DNA of 10,547 nt from Chromera velia. Its lineage: Eukaryota; Sar; Chromeraceae. The stretch lies in assembly GCA_018398765.1 (NCBI GenBank), contig JAHBMJ010002550.1, positions 7,594-18,140 on the forward strand. Direction: 5' to 3'. Numbering within the stretch: the first letter of the stretch is position 1; every line of letters begins with the position of its first letter. A program made the position numbers and the translations under genes. Under the pieces are notes generated by a model, which was not told where the DNA came from, did no database searches, and saw only the letters and a list, made by a program, of their open reading frames with translations. Below, in pieces: positions 1 to 7,578 of the stretch.

Positions 1-2
1 CT

Positions 3-39
<37 letters not shown>

Positions 40-90
40 CGTGCGTGTGTGTGTGTGTCTGCGCGTGTGTGCATGCGCGTGTGCGTGTGT
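1..90 (+). repeat. (GT)n microsatellite in intron end
   Basis: A (GT)n tract with GC and CGTG interruptions begins at the window edge and runs to about position 90. A candidate 3' splice site follows at once (CAG at 99-101). The tract therefore probably lies in the last intron of the carrier gene that follows. An in-frame TGA at 90-92 shows that the reading frame of that exon cannot continue upstream. Confidence 0.85.
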
Positions 91-101
91 GAATTCGTCA
101 G

Positions 102-602
102 GTGCTTCGGAGTCAGCAGCAGATGCAGCATTCGCCCTTTTCGGGTGTTCGTATGTCCGGGATTGTGCGGGCCTTGGTGGGACGGGACGGCGCTTTGGCT
201 CTCTACCGTGGATTTGTCGTGCATGTGCAGAGGGCGTGTATCAATAGTGGGGTGTTGTTTCTGTTCTTTGAGGGGTTCTCCGGGAAGCTGACGATCGCTC
301 CTGGTTGGGGTACGTATTTGTCGGGTGTTCAGAGAGCAGTTAAGGGGCTTTGGGGATCAGGAAAGGGGAAGGGAGATGGCAGCGGAGGGACAGACGCAGG
401 ATCCTCTACAGGCGATGCAGTAAAAGAACCAACCGGAAGTGCTGCTTGTCAAGCTACCTCAAGAGAAATTGATCAAACGTTTGTGAAAAGTTCTTCCGTG
501 AATCTGGATTTCGGACTAGATTCCGGACTTTCAAAGGGTTTTTTGCACAAACTTTTTTTGTGGACGCAAGAGACTCAGACCCAGAGTGTATCGATCCACT
601 AA
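102..602 (+). CDS. mitochondrial carrier (SLC25) family, terminal exon, partial
   Basis: This is the 3' exon of a mitochondrial carrier family gene, encoding a solute transporter normally found in the inner mitochondrial membrane. The family has three ~100-residue repeats, each with two membrane helices joined by a short matrix helix. Seen here: the matrix-helix/loop motif DGALALYRGF (family pattern EGxxxLYxGF), then a helix-6-like stretch (VVHVQRACINSGVLFLFFEGF) ending in an acidic residue as in the [FY][DE]xx[RK] motif, though the basic residue is missing. That places the exon in the second half of the third repeat. Translation has no good ATG start, and the frame is closed by TGA at 90-92, so the exon most likely opens after CAG at 99-101 (CAG at 125-127 is an alternative). 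The PxDxxR signature and earlier helices would be in exons outside the window. After the last helix comes an unusual ~115-residue hydrophilic Gly/Ser-rich tail ending at TAA 600-602. The substrate cannot be told from this fragment. Confidence 0.72.
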   Translation: MLRSQQQMQHSPFSGVRMSGIVRALVGRDGALALYRGFVVHVQRACINSGVLFLFFEGFSGKLTIAPGWGTYLSGVQRAVKGLWGSGKGKGDGSGGTDAGSSTGDAVKEPTGSAACQATSREIDQTFVKSSSVNLDFGLDSGLSKGFLHKLFLWTQETQTQSVSIH

Positions 603-1785
603 CCAATTATTGCTTCACTCTCATATACTAGCTCATATATATAGACAGATAGACTTAGAAGCCAGATGTTGCACTCTGTTGTTGAATCTCCATCAGGGTC
701 GTCAGGAGTCACGACGATCGTCAGACGACCTCATAAAAAGATAACAAATTAAATGAATGAATAAATGAATTTTAAATTGCTGCAGAAAGTTGGCATCCCA
801 AATTATTATATTATATAGAAATGTAGGGCTGGCACCCGGGCTGCGCACTAAAGCTTTTTTGGATCGCCGTTGCGAAAGTGGACAGGGAGGGCAGGAGAAT
901 GATGATTACAAAATGCTTAGTCAAAACTTCTAAGAGCTATAGTAGCACACTGCCCTAGCTACAAAAGCTCTAAGAAATCCATTAGAGATATTCATTGATT
1001 CATCTAAGAAATCAAAAGAAATCTCTGGGAAAAACTAGGTGAAAAATTAAGAATAAAAAATCTTTATTAAAAAAAAAAGATTAAAAAAAAATTTCTTAGA
1101 CAGCTCTCAGACTAAAGATTTCTTAAATTAAGATTTCTATCAATTTCTCAAACATGTATTTTTTACGGATTTTTTAGATATTTTTTGGAGATCTTTTATA
1201 GAGTTTTTGTAATCTACTAATCTTTCGTGGAGTATTGGATGAGTAAGCAGGCACGATTAACTAATCATTGCAGCGATCAATAGGTTGATGTAGCAGGAAG
1301 GCATCACTAGATATAGAACCTAAAGTTAATCAATCAAAATTAAGCAAACCTTAGATCTTAGCCTAGATTAAATTAACTTTCTAGGTTTTTGCAATTCTAG
1401 CATCTAGTCCAGCGCTAAGTCCAGCGTTTCCCTAGTAATAGTGCAAGTAGACCTATGCCGGCTTTTTATGCCGGGCGGTGTCAGAGCTAGTGTCAGAGCC
1501 TATAGCGGTGAGTTCGTCGGCCATAATTAATTTTTCTGGAATAATTCCCAGAATAATTCGCTCATATCGCACCGTTACGCACGCATGCAGCTTGTCAACC
1601 TCATAGCATGCAGCCGAGACCGACTACGTGCACAGCTACGCTGCTTGGCAGTGCCTACCTCTGCAGTACCTCGGTATTATAATACTGCATGAAGGGCCAA
1701 AAATCAAGAAAAGTGGGTCAATTGAACCGTATGGTTCTCACTGATTTCGACAGACAGACAGACTCGAAAAAAATCTTTCTTTTGC
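603..1785. other. spacer between carrier and TPR genes
   Basis: No coding region is supported here. An AATAAA at 760-765, in an ATGA-rich stretch (751-770), is a possible poly(A) signal for the carrier gene. The block 904-1214 is A/T-rich with inverted repeats (separate entry). Short direct repeats occur at 1478-1487/1490-1499 (GTGTCAGAGC), 1539-1559 (GAATAATTC twice) and 1583-1591/1606-1614 (GCATGCAGC). An inverted repeat at 1662-1689 has a perfect 12-bp palindrome (GTATTATAATAC, 1674-1685) near its centre. As this is the 3' flank of two convergent genes, it need not contain promoters. Confidence 0.6.
904..1214. repeat. degenerate A/T-rich inverted-repeat block
   Basis: GATTACAAAA at 904-913 is matched by its exact complement TTTTGTAATC at 1205-1214. 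Inside, related words recur in both orientations: AAGAAATC or TTTCTTAG, AGAGCT/AGCTCT, and AATAAA...TTTATT near 1050-1070. The pattern resembles an old foldback or miniature inverted-repeat element, but the internal arms are heavily diverged and I found no clear target-site duplication. It could also be chance in A/T-rich sequence. Confidence 0.35.
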
Positions 1786-2665
1786 TCAATTGCCTGACTC
1801 CTTCTGCTTCTGCTTCACGTCTTTGATGCTTTGCAAAATCGTTTTGGTATCAGGATGCTCGGGTCCCAGGACCTCCTTTCTGATTTTCAGGACGTCCTCA
1901 AATTTCAAAAAGTCCTCATCGTATTTGCCCTGCTTCCGAAGAATTTCTCCAATATTTTCAAGGGTTCTGGCTGTGTACGAACTTACGGGTTCGACCTTCA
2001 AGTAAATTTTTAGGGCCTCCTCATACTTTGAGAGGGCCTCACCGACCTTACCCTGTCTTTTCAGAACCACCCCCATGTTGTTGACGGTGTGAGCCGTTAG
2101 AAGTTCTCCCGATTCCGCGGCTTTTCCCCTGATTTCCAAGGCCTCCTGATACGTTGAGAGGGCCTCATCGTATTTCCCTTGGCTGGTTAGAGTCATCCCC
2201 CTGTCGTGGAGTGTGTCAGCGGTGACAGGATCCTCGGGTCCCAGGACCTTCTTTCTGATTCTGAGGGCCTCCCGATACTTCCGAAGGGCCTCGTCGTCTT
2301 TTCCCTTGTGGCGGAGAACTCTCCCGATCTCCACGAGTGTTTGAGCTGTATCGGGATGCTCGGGTCCCAGGGTCTTTTTTCTTATTTCCAGGGCCTCTTG
2401 GTAGGTCAGGAGGGCCTCATCGTATTTTTCTTTCTTTTTGAATACGGTGGCCACATCTTGAAGCGTCTGGGCGGTGTCAACATCTTCGGGTCCCAGAGCT
2501 TCCCTGAAGACTTGAACTGCATGCCTCCTGGTACTTCAACGGGGCACTCTTCTCCGTGCCCTCTTTTTTTATGTCTACCTGGGTGTGTCCTGTCTCAAGG
2601 TGGAGCTGGAGAGACCTCACTCCGAGGAAAAGACAGGAGGCGAAAAACAACATGTAATACTTCAT
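1786..2665 (-). pseudogene. secreted TPR-repeat protein, frameshifted near 5' end
   Basis: On the minus strand, ATG at 2665-2663 lies in a strong start context (CCACC before it, A after) and opens with a signal-peptide-like segment: MKYYM, a hydrophobic core LFFASCLFLG, then VRS. The reading continues through a TPR-like PLKYQEA to 2522. Four extra bases, TGCA (2521-2518), then put the rest in another frame, which stops at 2477. Skipping them gives uninterrupted TPR sequence to TGA at 1786 (291 residues in total). About five full 42-residue TPR units follow, each of the form xxTLxxxGxxLxxQGKYDEALxxYxEALxIRKKxLGPExPDT, the class seen in kinesin light chain and related proteins. Unit starts are near 2490, 2364, 2238, 2112 and 1989. 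TPR arrays are superhelical protein-binding scaffolds, so a secreted or endomembrane binding role is inferred. No GT-AG intron repairs the frame without losing TPR residues. It could be a pseudogene, an assembly error or a programmed shift. The frame is also open upstream of the ATG to 3148, but that part has no recognisable domain. Confidence 0.7.
2518..2521 (-). other. 4-nt TGCA insertion causing frameshift
   Basis: On the minus strand the sequence reads GAG GCA TGCA GTT. In all neighbouring TPR units exactly eight residues separate the YQEA motif from GPE (for example LEIRKKTL). Here the spacing is eight residues (VQVFREAL) only if TGCA is left out. The extra bases form part of a GCATGC palindrome. 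Confidence 0.6.
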
Positions 2666-3020
2666 GGTGGGATGTGACAGTCTTCCTTTTAAAGCTGGGA
2701 GTGTCCCTTTGTCTCGTTTTGGGATGCTTTTGCTCCTTCGTTTGTCACTCTGCCCCGTGTAAATAGAGGCTTCTTCAACAGGAGTGGAAGAGTGTGGGGT
2801 TTGTGCAAGGAAACGGAGCCTGAGAAGATGGGTGCCAGGAGACGGCACGAAATCAGATTGAATTTCCGGAATGCAAACGAATGATCGACCAGCTGCACTC
2901 AGCGATGTACAGCAAAGATCGGAGAATGACTGCGAATCCAGAGGCGCGTTGTCCAAGCCTGTGACAGCTAGTTTGGTGGAATTCCGAGGGGAAGTGTTGC
3001 AGAAAACCGCTGCAAACGGC

Positions 3021-3031
3021 TGCATGCATGC
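3021..3031. promoter_or_regulatory. TGCATGCA-type motif upstream of TPR gene
   Basis: TGCATGCATGC contains the self-complementary TGCATGCA. TGCATGC/GCATGC words are known promoter motifs in apicomplexans, where ApiAP2 factors bind them. It sits about 360 bp upstream of the TPR ATG. Use as a regulatory site here is inferred. Confidence 0.35.
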
Positions 3032-3084
3032 GACGACTTTTTCATGCGTAAAAAAGTGATAATTTAATGAAAAAAAAAAATGCA

Positions 3085-3104
3085 CATGCATGCATGCGCG
3101 CGCG
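3085..3104. promoter_or_regulatory. CATGCATGCATGC plus CG-repeat motif
   Basis: A second TGCATGCA cluster (3087-3097) runs directly into GCGCGCGCGG, forming alternating purine-pyrimidine DNA that could adopt a Z-like form. It sits about 420 bp upstream of the TPR start and about 55 bp from the first cluster, next to an A-run at 3070-3080. Confidence 0.35.
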
Positions 3105-3160
3105 GTTTCTGCGCGGACGACAAAAGCAAAAAGGCGCACATTTTGCATGGCGCAAACGCT

Positions 3161-4498
3161 GCCAACGATTCAATCCCTTTGAGAATTCAAATCAAGTTCC
3201 TACTCAAAGATCAGTGAATCATAAGAAATCTGCATGGATTTAATTCAGGGTTGGTTTTTCAATGCTGTGCACCGATCTGCAGGAGACTCTTGTTGCACTA
3301 CCTTGTTATGACTTGATTATATACATGGATTTTAGGTCAAGAGCGGCAATTACTTGCAATACACTTAAGGAAACGGAAGAAAAGAAACGGATTTATTGAG
3401 GCAGATCTAGAAGAATCAACCAGATAGGAAAAAAAACAGACGGTCTTTGGAATCGATATCATTCCCTCTGCATGAAGTTATCCCACCCAGTATCTCACGC
3501 CCTGCTAAAGGCCTGTTTTAGAATGGAAAGAGCGACATTATCTTTTTATTCTGAAAATTTAAACACTCACTGCTTCTTTACCATACACTTATAAGCACCG
3601 GCGTTTTATCTAAGGCATTATGAACCCTCTCGATCCCCCTCATATACACATGCTATGACATGCAGATGCATGATTGATTTATTCAGTATGATCTGTTTGT
3701 GATATAGGCTAGACCTGTGCAGGCCGGCCAGGCAGGTTTGATCTTCGGTCTGATTTGTCGAGCTAGGTATCTAGCTATAGGCGCTCTCCCTAAATTCTGA
3801 AGCCGCAAGTTAGACGTTCAGCATGCACTATCTCTCAGTGGGCCGGACGGGAAACCAATCTTCTGGACATTAATCTGAATCCTGATTTTTTTGGACAAAG
3901 TTGTCCAGCAAAGTTAGTACACAGTATGAGCGTAACACTAGGTGTATAACATCCTGCAGGCCAGATCTAGGACCGGGTCTAAGTTAATAATTTATAATCA
4001 TGTCTTTAATATAAATGAATGAACGAATGAATGAAGTTGGCTTTGCTAGAGTATATATTCTTATGTCTAGTTCTAGGTTTATAATATAGTTTTATATATT
4101 GTAAGAATTAAAAAGAACTGCAGGTGAATCTGATGGCATAACCCATAAGCTAGTTGAGTTGAAGTATGGGGTACCAGCCTGCCACGTATCTATGCTTGCT
4201 TCTGGACTTACCGGGCCGAGCGTGCAGGCCGTGCCGCACAGTGCCGAAGCGCCGTGCTGGCTGGGATGGGATTGCCGCGCGCGCATTCGATTTTGTACGA
4301 TTTTTTACCGCGCGCATTCAGCACCAGCCAGTTCAGATCGATTCACTTTGTACAGCACTAGCTGATTGAACGCCTTTCGGCTGTTCGTTCTATTCTGCCT
4401 TGATGGACAGACTATTTTATGAAGTAGTTCGACCATCATGGAAATCTAGCTCTGCATTCCATTTGACCATCATTTGGTCATTCTCTTTTAGTTGCAAA
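3161..4498. other. spacer, no gene recognised
   Basis: Six-frame reading gives only short open stretches with no recognisable motif. Small structures seen: a hairpin TGGACAA-AG-TTGTCCA at 3892-3907, an ATGA-type tract at 4013-4036, and a GC-rich patch around 4210-4330 in which CGCGCGCATTC occurs twice. No tRNA or rRNA signature was found by eye. Confidence 0.55.
4013..4036. repeat. (ATGA)n short microsatellite
   Basis: About five units of ATGA/ACGA occur in tandem. A similar ATGA tract lies at 751-770 in the spacer after the carrier gene. Confidence 0.7.
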
Positions 4499-4760
4499 GT
4501 CAGAGTCTAGGCGTAGTACAGCAAAAAAAAAAAAAGTAAACCAGAATTAGCTTAAATTATTATTATTTTTTTTTTTTTGCGTGACACCTAAGCAACACTT
4601 GTGCAACACCAAAACAACACTTATGCAACACTTGAACAACATTTGTTTATCACCTAACATCATTGGGCAAAAAAAAAAAATTAAGCGAGAACGGGCTTAA
4701 TTTTTTTTTTTTTCTCTGTGATAGGCCTAGGTCAGAGTTAGTCTGGGAGTTAGTCAGAGT
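4499..4760. repeat. composite foldback and direct-repeat structure
   Basis: From left to right: GTCAGAGT (4499-4506); an inverted repeat with arms GC-A13 (4521-4535) and T13-GC (4566-4580); CACCTAA (4585-4591); about five imperfect CAACACTT units (4592-4645); CACCTAA again (4651-4657); a hairpin with 18-bp arms A12-TTAAGC (4669-4686) and GCTTAA-T12 (4695-4712) and loop GAGAACGG; then GTCAGAGT (4731-4738) and once more at 4753-4760. The nested symmetry suggests a miniature non-autonomous element or nested insertions. No transposase is present. Confidence 0.55.
4669..4712. repeat. 18-bp perfect hairpin with A/T-run arms
   Basis: The arms (twelve A plus TTAAGC, and the exact complement) are separated by the 8-nt loop GAGAACGG. 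In RNA this would form a stable stem on either strand. It ends in a T13 run, so it could act as a Pol III-type stop, but no RNA gene is recognisable next to it. Confidence 0.65.
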
Positions 4761-5014
4761 CCACTATTCAACCATCTACCTTGTATGTTATGACCTGCTG
4801 AACGCTAAACGCCTCGCATATGGGCCAATGGCGATGGCGTATGATGATGATAGACCGATTAATAATAATAATAATGATGATGATTGTATATAAGAATAGT
4901 TCAATGTGTTCATATAATGAGATCTAGAATGAGATGCATTCTATGACAATTTCTGTCCGTCCCAATCACATAGTGTCTAGATACTACCTGAATTGCTACG
5001 TGTCCGTTTGTTTT
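4761..5014. other. spacer 3' of ankyrin gene, with AAT/ATG microsatellite
   Basis: This is the downstream flank of the minus-strand ankyrin gene. It contains ATG units (4841-4851) and an AAT tract turning into ATG (4860-4885). No gene is seen. Confidence 0.55.
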
Positions 5015-6598
5015 CTACTGCGGCCCCCGCTCACGGGCAGCTGAAGCAGAGGAAGACGACGTGGCCGTGCACGGCTTCGCGTTCAAAAGTTTCAACATTT
5101 CCTCGCGCTCCTTGCAGTCCGAGGCGAGGCCCTCCTTTGCGCATGCGAAAGCGTCCTTGAACCGGCGTCCGCGAACCGCTATGTCAGAGAACAACTGAAG
5201 ATGGGGGTCTGCTCCGTGATCAAGGAGGAGCCGCACGATGTCCGTCTGAGCTTTGGAGACAGCGAGAAGGAGCGCTGTAAGCCCGTCTCCATCCAGACGG
5301 TCAACGTCTTCCCGCTCAACCACACGTCGAGAAAAACACGTGGCAACAAAATCTTTCAGCTTGCACCGCGCCCCAAAATGCAGCAGAGACTCGTAAACAA
5401 GATCGGACGGCACCCCGGGCGGACAAAGGACTCTCACAGGGTAGTGGCCGACCGATTTAAGAAGCATCGTTTCTTTCATAAGGTTCTCTGGAGTTTTTGT
5501 GACAAGCTCTTCGAGAACTTCTCTGACGAGTGCAGGGAGATCATTCTTAACAGCATTCTCTTCATCTCCCGTCAGGGTACGGGAAGAAGGGTCAGGATCT
5601 GCTGCTGCGACAGGGCCCTGAGCAGACTGCAGGGCGGGTCCCCCGGAGCTGGACGAAGCCCCTTGCTCGGACTGAGATTTTGAGCCATCAGATGGGTTTG
5701 AATCGGAGTCTGAATCAGAATCGTCATCATCACCATAATCTGAATCGTCAGCATCGAGAATAGATTCTGCTGCCTCGCACGCAAGTCTCAGGGCTGTCTT
5801 TCCATAGAAACTGATGTGCTCGACACCCGCCCCACTCTCCAGAAGGAACCTCGCAGCATCCCACCGCTGCTTTTTGAAAGCGATCATCAGAGCCGTGAAG
5901 CCCCTCTCGCTAGCCTCTCGGGCCATGAACACCTCTCTTGGCATCCGGGACGGATATTCAAAGAGGGGGGCAGAGAGCTCGGATCGGAGAAAGGAGATGT
6001 TTGCCTTTCGCAAACTAATTCTTTTCTCAGACTCAGGCTGATACTCTGACTGGATGTCCAGATTTGCACCGTCCTCAAAAAGCAGCTCTACTGCCTCAGT
6101 GTGGCCAGCAGACGCGGCTTTGATCAGTGCTGTGCGGCCCTCAACAAGACCGTCCACGTCGGCCCCCGTTTTGAGGTAAAGCTGAAAGTTCAGCTTGCTA
6201 TCTGCATTACCGCTTATCCAGCGTTTCTGCTGTTCCTGAAGTGCACCTGCTGAGACTGGGCGAAAGGCACGGATCGGACTCCCAACGCCCTGTTCAAACA
6301 GCTGTCCTACATCAATTCGGAAAAATTTGGTCACTTCTTGATCAAGCAGAGCATGGATTTGTAGGGTGCAGGAAGCAACCTGAGAAGTTAGCTCCTCTAC
6401 ATTGGGGAGGACAAAAAGACGCGGAAAATTGGAATGACTTGTACCAACTCCTTGCTCTCTCACTTCCGTCTCTCTGACTCGAAGAAGTCGGCGCAGCAGA
6501 TCAATCTTTTGTTGGGCCGTCTCGACAGAACGAGACAGAGACGCTTGAGGACCTTCGAGACGCGTTATAACGTCTCCAAATTCCTTGTCACTCTCCAT
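5015..6598 (-). CDS. ankyrin-repeat protein with coiled coil and acidic insert
   Basis: The gene encodes a 527-residue protein if it starts at ATG 6598-6596 (A at -3, G at +4), and ends at TAG 5017-5015. Residues ~12-48 form a heptad-rich, Leu/Arg-rich segment likely to be a coiled coil (QKIDLLRRLLRVRETEV). Ankyrin units: ~153-185 (GRTALIKAASAGHTEAVELL, then FEDGANLDIQ), ~232-262 (GFTALMIAFKKQRWDAARFL, then LESGA), a start at ~265 (GKTALRLACEA), and ~438-468 (GLTALLLAVSKAQTDIVRLL, then LDHGADPH). Between the third and fourth units are a strongly acidic Asp/Ser run (~281-303), a Ser/Gly-rich stretch and ~85 residues of non-repeat sequence. The C-terminus is Ser/Ala-rich and basic. Ankyrin arrays bind proteins, and no enzyme domain or signal peptide is visible, so a cytosolic or nuclear scaffold is inferred. 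The frame is open to a further ATG at 6772 (585 residues), but that ATG sits inside a TGCATGCATGCA repeat and the added residues look non-coding. No intron is needed. Confidence 0.85.
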   Translation of the reverse strand: MESDKEFGDVITRLEGPQASLSRSVETAQQKIDLLRRLLRVRETEVREQGVGTSHSNFPRLFVLPNVEELTSQVASCTLQIHALLDQEVTKFFRIDVGQLFEQGVGSPIRAFRPVSAGALQEQQKRWISGNADSKLNFQLYLKTGADVDGLVEGRTALIKAASAGHTEAVELLFEDGANLDIQSEYQPESEKRISLRKANISFLRSELSAPLFEYPSRMPREVFMAREASERGFTALMIAFKKQRWDAARFLLESGAGVEHISFYGKTALRLACEAAESILDADDSDYGDDDDSDSDSDSNPSDGSKSQSEQGASSSSGGPALQSAQGPVAAADPDPSSRTLTGDEENAVKNDLPALVREVLEELVTKTPENLMKETMLLKSVGHYPVRVLCPPGVPSDLVYESLLHFGARCKLKDFVATCFSRRVVEREDVDRLDGDGLTALLLAVSKAQTDIVRLLLDHGADPHLQLFSDIAVRGRRFKDAFACAKEGLASDCKEREEMLKLLNAKPCTATSSSSASAARERGPQ

Positions 6599-6763
6599 GC
6601 TCAAGGCATGCACGACACAGAGAAAAGGGTCGAGATAAAGCGAAATGCATGTGCATGGGAGCCCATACATCTCATGGTGAAGCAATCCTGCCTTCCAATT
6701 CAAGATGCTCGGCGTCGTTGGGCGATTCTTGGCACTATTCGGGGCTCTTATCGGCCTCCTAGC

Positions 6764-6775
6764 TGCATGCATGCA
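6764..6775. promoter_or_regulatory. TGCATGCATGCA motif upstream of ankyrin gene
   Basis: This 12-bp self-complementary tract sits about 170 bp upstream of the chosen ankyrin ATG. It is the same word as upstream of the TPR gene and matches an apicomplexan ApiAP2-type promoter motif. Function is inferred. Confidence 0.4.
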
Positions 6776-6795
6776 TTAAAATTCTCTCCATGCAG

Positions 6796-6806
6796 TGCAT
6801 GCGCGC
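6796..6806. promoter_or_regulatory. TGCATGCGCGC motif next to T-run
   Basis: A second TGCATGC word is followed by GCGC and then a T-run (6810-6818). This repeats the arrangement at 3070-3104, where an A-run, TGCATGC and GCGC also stand together. The recurrence before two different genes supports a promoter element over chance, but only modestly. Confidence 0.35.
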
Positions 6807-7218
6807 CCTTTTTTTTTGATTCGAGTTTTTAACAAAACAATTGGTAGACTAGAATTGGACTCTCTGGAGTCTGCATGTGGCCGGGCCCCGGGCGTCTCCT
6901 GCCTGGCCCCAGGGCCCGACAGCATGCTGCAAATAATTCAGGTCCGTCTCTGGGTTTCTTTCATGAATTTGTATCCTTTTTCTCTGCATCTCAGTGTCGA
7001 GCAATACAATTGGACGGGACGTTGTGTGCCTGCATGAAGTTATTTTTGTCTGCCATCTCCGACTGCATGTGTCTGTTCCCGTTCACTTGCCTTGAGTCCT
7101 GGGACTGGTTGAGAAGGAATTCTGACAGTCAGATCAATCTTTGTGTCCATTTCGGATTTGACAGTCAAGTTTTCGTTCGCTGAGTTGAGCAACAGCTGGG
7201 TGAAAAAGGAAGAGGTCG

Positions 7219-7362
7219 ATGCGGGTTTCGGAGGTAGGATTCCTGCTTCTCCTGCTGTTTGGGGTAGTCAACGGAGGGGGAGAGAGAGAGGATAAGATTG
7301 AAGAAGGAAAATTTGAAGAGAATGGAGCCGAAAGAAGTAGGGAGGAAGAGCTTGCCGAATAA
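7219..7362 (+). CDS. 47-residue ORF with signal-peptide-like start
   Basis: ATG at 7219 opens MRVSEVGFLLLLLFGVVNGG, a short n-region, a five-Leu hydrophobic core and a small-residue cleavage region. A charged Glu/Arg/Lys-rich segment follows and ends at TAA 7360-7362. Beyond the TAA the same frame stays open to 8160 and carries the acidic protein described next. The ORF could be the first exon or leader of that gene, with the TAA removed by splicing or being a nonsense change, or a separate small secreted protein, or chance. Start context is weak (T at -3). A GTAGGG donor (7337) and CAG acceptor (7367-7369) would remove the stop in frame, but a 33-nt intron is unusually short. Confidence 0.35.
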   Translation: MRVSEVGFLLLLLFGVVNGGGEREDKIEEGKFEENGAERSREEELAE

Positions 7363-7578
7363 GCAACAGAAGTGAAACGACGTGCAGCAGCCAATTGGGC
7401 AGCTGAAAGGAGAGAGCGACCTTCCCATGGTATCAACACAGTTAGAGTTGGGACAGGGTGGAGGCTTGGGAATTTTTTAGGGCCTGCCACCGCAGCAACC
7501 CTGCGGGGAGGCAGTGCAGGGGTAAGAAGGCTCCAGCTGCTGACTGGTGGTACTGGCCGGTTAAGGAATGGAGGGACA

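Larger units (their letters stand above)
2666..3160. other. 5' flank of the TPR gene
   Basis: This is the upstream region of the minus-strand TPR gene. The CCACC context abuts the ATG. Farther up are an A-run (3070-3080) and two TGCATGC clusters (listed separately). The TPR frame stays open through most of this block, but the encoded residues (Cys-, Ser- and His-rich, no domain) do not look like protein. I treat it as 5' UTR/promoter, with an extended N-terminus as the alternative. Confidence 0.4.
6599..7218. other. divergent upstream region between ankyrin gene and gene 3
   Basis: No gene is supported. The first 174 bases are in frame with the ankyrin gene but read as UTR. TGCATGC clusters lie at 6764-6775 and 6796-6806. 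A GC-rich patch at 6881-6919 has CGGGCCC and its complement GGGCCCG as a possible 7-bp stem. As the genes on either side point away from each other, promoters for both are expected here. Confidence 0.5.

Noticed and set aside
1786-2530. 126-bp tandem DNA periodicity as a satellite
   Set aside because: The period equals 42 codons and is explained by the TPR units.
2522-2665. An intron repairing the TPR frameshift
   Set aside because: The only phase-compatible GT-AG pair noticed would give a ~31-nt intron and remove conserved TPR residues.
2206-2766. Plus-strand 186-residue open frame opposite the TPR gene
   Set aside because: It is the complement of the TPR repeats; the repeated LGSQ words are the antisense of the GPE motif region.
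3161-4498. tRNA, rRNA or snRNA gene in the long spacer
   Set aside because: No B-box-like GGTTCGANTCC or cloverleaf arms were seen by eye. A covariance-model scan would be needed to exclude divergent RNAs.
4585-4657. CAACACTT array with CACCTAA flanks as a CRISPR array
   Set aside because: Units are ~10-12 bp without unique spacers, and the window is eukaryotic.
6599-6772. N-terminal extension of the ankyrin protein to an ATG at 6772
   Set aside because: That ATG lies inside a TGCATGCATGCA repeat, and the extra 58 residues show no domain; the ATG at 6598 has a better context.
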